From: Geofilum sp964396555
GTDB lineage: Bacteria; Bacteroidota; Bacteroidia; Bacteroidales; Marinilabiliaceae
NCBI GenBank assembly: GCA_964396555.1
Contig: CAYNFX010000019.1
Coordinates: forward strand, 1 to 26,551
Length of the DNA stretch: 26,551 nucleotides
Direction of reading: 5' to 3'
The notes below the pieces were generated by a model. The model worked only from the letters and a program-made list of their open reading frames with translations. It made no database searches and was not told the DNA's origin. The translations under genes were made by a program, and so were the position numbers. Below, piece after piece: positions 1 through 6,507 of the stretch. Every line of letters begins with the position of its first letter. The first letter of the stretch is position 1.

Positions 1-1267
1 TATAGCGAGCTTCAACCGGTCCTGAATAATCACCCAGCTCCATCTTGTCAGCATATGGGCCAAGAACGGCAATCGTTCTGATTTTTTCTGTGTTAAGAGG
101 AAGAGCCTTACTACTTTCTTTTCCGGATGCCTCATTCTTAAACAAAACAGGAGACTTGGTAGCAATGATCAAAGCCAGTTCGTTGTGAAAAGGATCATTA
201 ATAATTTCAGGTCTGATCTTAGAATATGGAACCATAGGTTGCGGATCAAATTCCCCAAGCCTCATCCTTATAGTAAACATATTGATAAGGGCTCTATCGA
301 TATCAGCTTCAGATATCAGGCCTCTTCTAAGTGCCTCGATAGTATTAACCTGATACTCACCACCGCAGTCAGAATCTACTCCTGAAATAAGACCAAGAGC
401 AGTAGCTTCAACTCCCGAACTGACATACTTATGACCTTGCCATATATCCGTAATTGCACCACAGTCACCGGTAACGTATCCTTTCATACCAAAAGTTCTT
501 CTTGCAATTGTATCAACAAGGAAGGTACTTGTAGAAACAGGGACTCCATTCACAGCATTGTAAGCAGTCATTATTGAAGGAAGCTTATCCTTTTCAATAA
601 TAGTCTTGTAAGGACTAAGATAAAATTCCCTCATGTCACGATTGTCCATGTCGGAGCTGCCTGTATGCCGGTTAAACTCTGTATTGTTTGCAATATAGTG
701 CTTACCTGTAGGTACTGTTTTTAGGTACCTTGAATCATCCCCCATCATACCTCTGACAAAGCCGCTTCCCATTTGAGCAGCAAGGAATGGATCTTCAGCA
801 AAGGTCTCTGCAGTTCTTCCCCAACGTGGGTCACGAGTTGGTTCTATTACAGGTGACCAGTATGTAAGGGTAAAAATAAGATCATGGTTAAAAGCTCTTG
901 CTTCATCAGCAATCACAGATGCCTCCCATTCAAGCAGCTCAGGATCCCATGTATTGCCCACAGCATTACTATTAGGAAATGATGTTGCGGTCTTTCCGCT
1001 ATTGTTGTTTCGACCCATTACTCCATGAAGAGCTTCACCCCACACATCATATTTGTTAATTCCAAGACGTGGAACAGGACTCATAGTATTACCTAGTAGG
1101 CTTTGTTTCTCTTCCAAAGTCATCCTTGAAACAAGGTCTGTTGCTCTCTCTTCAAAAGAATATGAGGTGTTAAGATAAATCGGAACAGTAGCTTTTCTTG
1201 ATACTGGGGTAAATGCTGCCCCAATAAGTAAGATGGCTGATAGTAATAAATAATAAGTTTTTCTCAT
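1..1267 (-). CDS. GH3 family beta-xylosidase/beta-glucosidase, 3' part cut off by the window edge
   Basis: This frame is open from an ATG at 1267 to the first base of the window, giving about 422 residues with no stop, so the C-terminal part lies outside. It starts with a hydrophobic export signal (MRKTYYLLLSAILLIG). The catalytic (alpha/beta)8 domain of glycoside hydrolase family 3 follows: an early RATDLVSRMTLEEK segment, the KHYIANN motif, and VTGDCGAI, where Asp268 is the expected nucleophile. The DCGAI form is typical of GH3 beta-xylosidases rather than beta-glucosidases. The probable role is release of xylose from the non-reducing ends of xylo-oligosaccharides in the periplasm. The gene lies 11 bases downstream of a CE1 esterase and is the last visible member of the xylanase cluster, which supports the xylan assignment. 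The acid/base residue and any PA14 or FnIII domain would be in the missing part, so substrate specificity remains inferred. Confidence 0.88.
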   Translation of the reverse strand, partial: MRKTYYLLLSAILLIGAAFTPVSRKATVPIYLNTSYSFEERATDLVSRMTLEEKQSLLGNTMSPVPRLGINKYDVWGEALHGVMGRNNNSGKTATSFPNSNAVGNTWDPELLEWEASVIADEARAFNHDLIFTLTYWSPVIEPTRDPRWGRTAETFAEDPFLAAQMGSGFVRGMMGDDSRYLKTVPTGKHYIANNTEFNRHTGSSDMDNRDMREFYLSPYKTIIEKDKLPSIMTAYNAVNGVPVSTSTFLVDTIARRTFGMKGYVTGDCGAITDIWQGHKYVSSGVEATALGLISGVDSDCGGEYQVNTIEALRRGLISEADIDRALINMFTIRMRLGEFDPQPMVPYSKIRPEIINDPFHNELALIIATKSPVLFKNEASGKESSKALPLNTEKIRTIAVLGPYADKMELGDYSGPVEARY

Positions 1268-1278
1268 ATCTGATAATT

Positions 1279-2460
1279 TTACTTGGTCCTCCAAAGATTC
1301 GGCAGAAACCTGTAATACAATAGGTGACGCCAGGTTCCCCAATCGTGTCCACCTTCACCTCCAATATAGTATTCATGCTCTATTCCATGTGCCTTTAAAG
1401 CATCAACAAGAGCCTGACAACGCATGTTAAAGAAGCCTTCTGCTTCTTTAACGCCTTGTCCAACAAAAAGATAATCAACCTTTTCATTAACCTTTGGGTC
1501 ATTAAGGAAGTCCTTCAGAGTGTTTTCCGGATCTGTATCACCGGCACTAAGTACACCAAAGTTAGCAATAAGGTCAAGAGAACTGAAACCTGAATAGATA
1601 GTATGTCTACCACCCATAGAAAGTCCTGATAAAGCTCTGCCTTTGGGTGATTTGACAGTGCTATAGTTGGCATCAACCACAGGTATTATATGCTCCCTTA
1701 GCTCTTTTGCGAAAATACCGAAAGACAAATCGGCATGTTTTGGGTGATTGCGGTGAACCACCTGATTGTTGGGGATCACAATAAGCATTGGAACAGCCTT
1801 CCCTTCAGCAAGCAGGTTGTCTATCATAAAATTCACCCTTCCGTCATAGATCCAGTTTGAGGGAAGTTCACCACTTCCTCCCAACAGGTAAAGAACGGGG
1901 TACTCTTTTCTTGGGTCATAACCCGGTGGGGTATAAACATAAAGATCTCTTTCTCCTCCAGTAACATCAGAGTGGTAGATATGTCTGGTTACATATCCAT
2001 GAGGAACATTCTTTGCATCATAATAAGCAGGTTCCTTCCCATGAACAACCAGATTGCTGTATGGAGGCATTGCTGTAAATGCAGCAATAGAGTTATTTGG
2101 GTCGGCCATCTGAACTCCATCCACCCTCAGGTGGTATGAATAAATGTCCGGAGGAAGGGGTCCAATAGTTAGGGTCCAGATACCATCTTCACCCTTTACA
2201 AAAGGAAGTGGATCTCTGCCCAGATTGAGTATTGTATGAATGGCACCCGGGTTCAATTCCACCCTATGGGCTTCAGGAGCCAGTAACCTGAAAGTGACAG
2301 TACAATCATCATGCACCTCGGGAGAGTTAAGCGGAGCGCTGAAAGGAACCAGGCCTTCGGCATCACGGTGGGGATCAAAGTCAAGATTAACATTGGCCTG
2401 CTGGGCATTCACCATAATACCCAGTAGCAAAATGGCTATTGATAAAAAACACTTTTTCAT
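1279..2460 (-). CDS. Secreted CE1-type esterase (probable feruloyl/acetyl-xylan esterase) with N-terminal E-set domain
   Basis: The 393-residue protein begins with a signal peptide (about residues 1-20, ending VNAQ). Residues about 45-125 resemble the immunoglobulin-like E-set domain found in front of Bacteroidota esterases (FRLLAPEAHRVEL, then YSYHLRVDGV). An alpha/beta-hydrolase esterase domain occupies about 155-390. The nucleophile elbow is GLSMGG with Ser281, and the catalytic His is probably His372 in GGHDWGTW. The position expected to carry the catalytic Asp reads GQGVKEAE, so Glu339 may serve instead; this is my own alignment by eye. Such enzymes remove ferulic acid or acetyl groups from xylan side chains. 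It lies between another CE1 esterase and the GH3 gene in a minus-strand cluster that also holds a GH10 xylanase. The exact ester substrate cannot be read from sequence. Confidence 0.88.
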   Translation of the reverse strand: MKKCFLSIAILLLGIMVNAQQANVNLDFDPHRDAEGLVPFSAPLNSPEVHDDCTVTFRLLAPEAHRVELNPGAIHTILNLGRDPLPFVKGEDGIWTLTIGPLPPDIYSYHLRVDGVQMADPNNSIAAFTAMPPYSNLVVHGKEPAYYDAKNVPHGYVTRHIYHSDVTGGERDLYVYTPPGYDPRKEYPVLYLLGGSGELPSNWIYDGRVNFMIDNLLAEGKAVPMLIVIPNNQVVHRNHPKHADLSFGIFAKELREHIIPVVDANYSTVKSPKGRALSGLSMGGRHTIYSGFSSLDLIANFGVLSAGDTDPENTLKDFLNDPKVNEKVDYLFVGQGVKEAEGFFNMRCQALVDALKAHGIEHEYYIGGEGGHDWGTWRHLLYYRFLPNLWRTK

Positions 2461-2603
2461 ATTCCAAAGAATTTATCCCTTCCTGGTAATGTTATCAAAC
2501 AACCTTATGGAAAAATCCCGGAATGTTCGCCTACATATATGCCAAACTCTATTACCGGGGAAGGAAGTGAAAACTACAAAAGTGAGACAACAGATGACAG
2601 AAA

Positions 2604-2643
2604 TCCCGGAGTAATGCGCGAACTTCGCACATTAACTCCGGGA
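2604..2643 (-). terminator. Long near-perfect hairpin between the two esterase genes
   Basis: TCCCGGAGTAATGCGCGAA (2604-2622) pairs with TTCGCACATTAACTCCGGGA (2624-2643), with one mismatch and one unpaired base. It sits 14 bases beyond the stop codon of the upstream esterase (2658), in a 197-base gap inside a cluster whose genes otherwise follow closely. On the minus strand the hairpin is followed by TTTCTGTC, a poor U-tract. It could be a leaky terminator, an mRNA processing or stabilising hairpin setting relative expression of the two esterases, or a dyad binding site. The pairing is seen; the role is inferred. Confidence 0.5.
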
Positions 2644-2657
2644 GTGTCTATTGCATC

Positions 2658-3758
2658 TTACTTAAACAGAAGTTGAGCCATTTCGTACAGGCAACGACGC
2701 CATGTATGGAATTCGTGAGCAGTACCTTCAGACACATAGGATACTGCATTAAATCCGGCTTCATTTAAAGCAATAGCTGCATTTTTTACGCCATCAGGAT
2801 TTTCTTTGCTGCCACAGCCTACAAATACAAGTTTTACATCCTTGTGATCCTTCAGATCATCTGGGCTGTATGTACCTCCGCTGAACAGACCGTACCTTGA
2901 GAATACGTCGGGACGAGCCAAAGTAACCAGTCTTGTTTCAAAACCACCCATAGACAAACCGGCCATAGCCCTGTTTTCTCTGTTGGCCAATGTACGGAAG
3001 TTTGCATCAATATATGGAATTAGCTCGTCAACCAATACAGTTTGGAATGGTTTGATGTCAAAGTTACGCAGTCCTCCCATTTGAACATCATTGGTCATAC
3101 CATAGGTCATTACAACGATGAATGGAACCGCCTTACCTTCAGCAATCAGGTTATCCATAATGAAGTTAACCCTACCTTGCAGAGGCCATGAAGTTTCATT
3201 TTCACAGTATCCGTGTTGCAGGTACAGTACGGGATAGCGTTGATCGGGATTCTTGCCGTAGTCTGCGGGAGTATAAACATATGCTCTGCGTTCTTCTCCA
3301 GTACTTGGTGAATTGAAATAGATTTCCTGGGTCTGACCATGAGGAACATTCTTAAGAGCAAAAATGTCGCTATCAGGAGCAGGAATTTCAATTCCGCTAC
3401 CGTAACGGCATGCTCCGAAGAAAAACAAACTACCTGGATCCGGTACCATTGCTCCGTCAACCACCAACTGATAATAGTGGAAACCTACATCCTGCGGATT
3501 GGAAACACCTGTCCAGGTACCTTCTTCATCCTTTACCATGTCATACTTCACACCACCTATGTCAAGTTGAACGTATTTGGCATCGGGTGCATTTAGTTGT
3601 GCCTTTACCCTACCCTGAGAGTCAACCATAGGATAAGCGTGTCCTGGCTGGTTAACTGGTGAGGGTTTAAAATCATCAACCGACTCTGCGTTTTGAGAGC
3701 CTGCGTTTACTGCTGCTGCAATAAACGCTGCCATAATAACTATTCTTTTCATCTTCAT
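2658..3758 (-). CDS. Secreted CE1-type esterase (probable feruloyl/acetyl-xylan esterase) with N-terminal E-set domain
   Basis: The 366-residue protein has a signal peptide (about residues 1-21, MKMKRIVIMAAFIAAAVNAG). An E-set/CBM48-like domain follows at about 45-115 (KAQLNAPDAKYVQLDI, then FHYYQLVVDGA), then an esterase domain at about 140-366. The nucleophile is Ser269 in MAGLSMGG and the catalytic His is probably His348 in AHEFHTW. The expected Asp position reads GCGSKEN, so Glu319 may replace Asp, as in the neighbouring esterase. It would release phenolic or acetyl esters from xylan fragments. The start lies 32 bases downstream of the GH10 xylanase, consistent with one transcript. It and the 1279-2460 protein share fold and motifs but differ enough across their length to suggest different substrates rather than a recent duplication. 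Confidence 0.88.
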   Translation of the reverse strand: MKMKRIVIMAAFIAAAVNAGSQNAESVDDFKPSPVNQPGHAYPMVDSQGRVKAQLNAPDAKYVQLDIGGVKYDMVKDEEGTWTGVSNPQDVGFHYYQLVVDGAMVPDPGSLFFFGACRYGSGIEIPAPDSDIFALKNVPHGQTQEIYFNSPSTGEERRAYVYTPADYGKNPDQRYPVLYLQHGYCENETSWPLQGRVNFIMDNLIAEGKAVPFIVVMTYGMTNDVQMGGLRNFDIKPFQTVLVDELIPYIDANFRTLANRENRAMAGLSMGGFETRLVTLARPDVFSRYGLFSGGTYSPDDLKDHKDVKLVFVGCGSKENPDGVKNAAIALNEAGFNAVSYVSEGTAHEFHTWRRCLYEMAQLLFK

Positions 3759-3790
3759 TGGTTTGATTTGGATTGAATTAATACCAAATA

Positions 3791-4933
3791 CTATTTGGTA
3801 ATCAAAGCCTCATTAATAATCTTTTCAACAACTGGTTTTGGCTGATAATTTCTGTCAAACAACAGAGGATAGTCAGTTCTGCCCCTTACAGGCCAGTTGT
3901 TTTTCCATGACTGAATATCGGTAACACCCCAAAGAGTAACCCTTGTAATAGCGTCATCATACTTCAGGAACAGTTTGAAAAAATCAAGATATCTTTCATC
4001 AAAAGCAAGTGCAACAGAGTCAGGCAGTCCTTCTGAGTAAGGATTAAGCTTCTGCTGATACTCAAAGTTTGCTGAGATCTCAGCACCAACCCTGAAATCG
4101 GGCATTTCAAGAACTGTAAGATCCATTTCGGTAATCATGACATTAACACCAGCTTCTGAATATGCTTTGATACTAGCTTCAAATTCATTGATGCTTGGTT
4201 CGTCAAGGGCTACGTGAGCCTGCATACCAACTGCATCAATACGAAGACCTTTGTCCTTAAGCATCTTGATCATCCTTACAACACCTTCACGCTTGCCAGG
4301 ATTGGCCATTGAATAGTCATTGTAGTACAATTCACAGTCAGGATCTGCCTCATGAGCATACTGAAATGCCAGAGCTATGAATTCTTCACCAAGAATTTGG
4401 TAATACTTGCTGTTACGGTATGAACCATCGTCAAGAATTGCTTCGTTTACAACGTCCCAACCGTGAATCTTGCCTTTGTAACGGCCAACAACAGTATAAA
4501 TATGATTCTTCATTCTCTCTTTGAGAACATCTGGAGAAACATCATTACCTTCTTCATCAGTAAAGAACCATCTTGGTGCCTGAGAGTGCCATACAAGAGT
4601 GTGGCCTATAATTTCCAAGTTGTTTGCAACACCAAACTCAACAAACTTATCAGCAAGTTCAAAGTTAAAGTTACCTTCGGTAGGTTGAATTGGGCCGCTC
4701 TTCATACAATTCTCGGCGGTAATCGAATTGAAATGTTCTTTCACAATTCTGATAGAAGCAGTATCCATGTTAAGGATCTGCGGTTCATTCAATGCCGCTC
4801 CAATTGTAAACTTCCCCTCATAAGCATCCTTAAGCGTCGTTACGCTTGGTGCTTCTTCTCTGCAGGAATTCAAGCCAAGCAGAGCGATTCCTGTCAGTGC
4901 AACACAGGTAATACCAGATCTGAATCTTCTCAT
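3791..4933 (-). CDS. GH10 endo-1,4-beta-xylanase, lipoprotein
   Basis: The 380-residue protein has a type II signal peptide with lipobox LNSC, so Cys24 would be lipidated. The following REEAPS is acidic, which could act as a surface-export signal in Bacteroidota (inference). The rest is a single GH10 catalytic barrel: GHTLVWHSQAPRW (110-122), WDVVNEAI with acid/base Glu164, and ITEMDLTV with nucleophile Glu269, then the LWGVTD strand near the C-terminus. It cuts internal beta-1,4 xylosyl bonds. There is no visible carbohydrate-binding module. It is the first gene of the minus-strand cluster, with two CE1 esterases and a GH3 beta-xylosidase behind it. I see no SusC/SusD pair or regulator in the window; they may lie beyond the left edge. 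The start is the only ATG that keeps the complete lipoprotein signal. Confidence 0.95.
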   Translation of the reverse strand: MRRFRSGITCVALTGIALLGLNSCREEAPSVTTLKDAYEGKFTIGAALNEPQILNMDTASIRIVKEHFNSITAENCMKSGPIQPTEGNFNFELADKFVEFGVANNLEIIGHTLVWHSQAPRWFFTDEEGNDVSPDVLKERMKNHIYTVVGRYKGKIHGWDVVNEAILDDGSYRNSKYYQILGEEFIALAFQYAHEADPDCELYYNDYSMANPGKREGVVRMIKMLKDKGLRIDAVGMQAHVALDEPSINEFEASIKAYSEAGVNVMITEMDLTVLEMPDFRVGAEISANFEYQQKLNPYSEGLPDSVALAFDERYLDFFKLFLKYDDAITRVTLWGVTDIQSWKNNWPVRGRTDYPLLFDRNYQPKPVVEKIINEALITK

Positions 4934-5139
4934 AAAAAATTATTTTACTCGTTAAGTATTGAATAATTCTATTGACAAATTGAGGATAAATATAACAGAA
5001 TATAACAGAATATCTAAGTGAAAAGTGCCACTATTTTACATTCTGCAATTTACAATTTGTCTAAACTTCCATACTTTTGTTCGTATGGTTGTTTAACCTG
5101 ACAGTATTTTAACAACTACACCACAATTAAAAACTGAAA
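4934..5139. promoter_or_regulatory. Divergent promoter region between the xylanase cluster and the M16 peptidase pair
   Basis: This 206-base AT-rich gap separates genes running in opposite directions. For the plus-strand M16 gene, TACTTTTG (5072-5079) matches the Bacteroidota -7 box TAnnTTTG, with TTTA at 5049-5052 as a plausible -33 element 19 bases upstream. For the minus-strand xylanase gene, the best candidate is TATATTTA (complement of 4987-4994), a weaker match with no clear -33 box. Two further features are present. A dyad, CCATAC (5069-5074) and GTATGG (5083-5088), surrounds the M16 -7 box. A direct 10-base repeat (TATAACAGAA twice, 4991-5010) lies upstream of the xylanase candidate. 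Confidence 0.55.
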
Positions 5140-6462
5140 ATGAAGAAAACTATCCTGGTTTTGGGTGCACTTGGCCTTGCAGGCCTGGCTCCTTTATCGG
5201 CCGCATCGGGAGAACTCAAATTTACCGAGTTCAATCTCGACAACGGTCTTCATGTTATTTTGCACCGTGACAACAGTATTCCTACGGTCACGGTAGCCGT
5301 GATGTACAACGTGGGTTCAAAGCACGAACAACCTAATCGTACCGGCTTTGCTCACTTCTTTGAGCACTTGATGTTTGAAGGAACCAAGAACATAGGGAGA
5401 GGAGAATACCCAAAGTACGTTGAGCGTGCCGGTGGTACACTAAATGCCAACACCTCTGCAGACAGAACTTATTACTACCAGATCCTACCCTCAAACCAAC
5501 TGGAACTAGGGCTGTGGCTTGAGTCAGAACGTATGCTTCATGCAACTGTTGATTCAACAGGTATTGCCACACAAAAGCAGGTGGTAATAGAAGAAAAGAA
5601 GCAAAGCTATGATAATCGTCCCTATGGTACTTTCCTGATTGAAACTATGAAAAGGGCCTTCCGTGAACACCCATACAGGTGGACTACCATTGGGGATCCT
5701 GAGCACATCATGGCTGCTAAGGATGAAGAGTTTGAGCAATTCTACAACACATTCTACGTCCCTGACAATGCAGTGCTTGTAATTGCAGGAGATATTGAAG
5801 AAAATAGTGCACGCAGCCTTGTTGAGAAATACTACGGAGACATTCCATCTGGCAGTGGCAATATTCAACGTTCCTCAATAGTTGAACCTCCGCTGGGAGG
5901 CGAAGTTCGTGATACAATCTTCGACAACATTCAGGTTCCCCTTGTACTGCAGGCATACCGCGTACCTGGAATGGGCACTGATGACTACTATGCCCTTGAA
6001 ATGCTGGGATCTCTGCTTTCAGGAGGTGAAAGTTCAAGACTTTACAAAGAACTTGTTGATAAAAAACAATTGTCTCTTGAAGTAGCTGCTATGCCTCTTC
6101 CGTTTAACGAACCGACCGTTTCCTTCATTCTGGGCTTCTGCAATATAGGCATTGACCCTTCAGATCTTGAGTCTGCGATTGATGAAGAAATAGCCAAGGT
6201 TCGCAACGAACTGATTTCTGAAAGGGAATTTCAGAAACTCCGCAATCAGTTTGAGAACCAAATAATACAGGAAAATGTATGGATAGAAGAAAGAGCTCAT
6301 AATCTTGCTACCCTCTACACCTATTTTGGAGATGCTTCCCTTATAAACAAGACTCTTGATCGTTACATGTCAGTAACCAGGGAGGATATCCAACGTGTAG
6401 CTCAAAAGTATCTGGTACATGAAAACCGTGTAGTGTTGTATTATTTACCACGTCAAAACTGA
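5140..6462 (+). CDS. M16 family zinc metallopeptidase, active subunit, exported
   Basis: The 440-residue protein starts with a signal peptide (about 1-22, ending LSAAS). It has the size of a two-domain M16B (mitochondrial processing peptidase beta-like) subunit. The inverted zinc motif HxxEH is intact as HFFEH (His72, Glu75, His76), and the distal Glu ligand is expected at Glu151 or Glu152 in QVVIEEKKQ. The second half holds GGESSRLYKELVDKKQL, the usual M16 C-domain region. The gene is followed 45 bases later by a second M16 gene lacking the zinc motif, which is the classic arrangement of an active/inactive heterodimer. It should degrade peptides or trim proteins in the periplasm; the substrate is unknown. 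Its promoter is probably the TACTTTTG box 60 bases upstream. Confidence 0.92.
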   Translation: MKKTILVLGALGLAGLAPLSAASGELKFTEFNLDNGLHVILHRDNSIPTVTVAVMYNVGSKHEQPNRTGFAHFFEHLMFEGTKNIGRGEYPKYVERAGGTLNANTSADRTYYYQILPSNQLELGLWLESERMLHATVDSTGIATQKQVVIEEKKQSYDNRPYGTFLIETMKRAFREHPYRWTTIGDPEHIMAAKDEEFEQFYNTFYVPDNAVLVIAGDIEENSARSLVEKYYGDIPSGSGNIQRSSIVEPPLGGEVRDTIFDNIQVPLVLQAYRVPGMGTDDYYALEMLGSLLSGGESSRLYKELVDKKQLSLEVAAMPLPFNEPTVSFILGFCNIGIDPSDLESAIDEEIAKVRNELISEREFQKLRNQFENQIIQENVWIEERAHNLATLYTYFGDASLINKTLDRYMSVTREDIQRVAQKYLVHENRVVLYYLPRQN

Positions 6463-6507
6463 AAACAATAACTGCGGTTTTCAAAAACCCGCTGAAAAAC
6501 AAGAAAA

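Noticed and set aside
1170..1376. Open frame of 68 codons on the minus strand
   Set aside because: It lies across the ends of the esterase and GH3 genes in another frame and resembles no protein family; the GH3 frame is clearly the coding one.
2240..2614. Open frame of 124 codons on the plus strand
   Set aside because: It runs antisense through the start of an esterase gene with a signal peptide and has no recognisable features.
4463..4966. Open frame of 167 codons on the plus strand
   Set aside because: It is antisense to the GH10 xylanase active-site half; the xylanase motifs settle the coding strand.
6473..6492. Small hairpin between the two M16 genes (GCGGTTTT ... AAAACCCGC)
   Set aside because: The stem is mostly A-T with a bulge, almost no loop and no T-run, so it is unlikely to end transcription in what looks like one operon.
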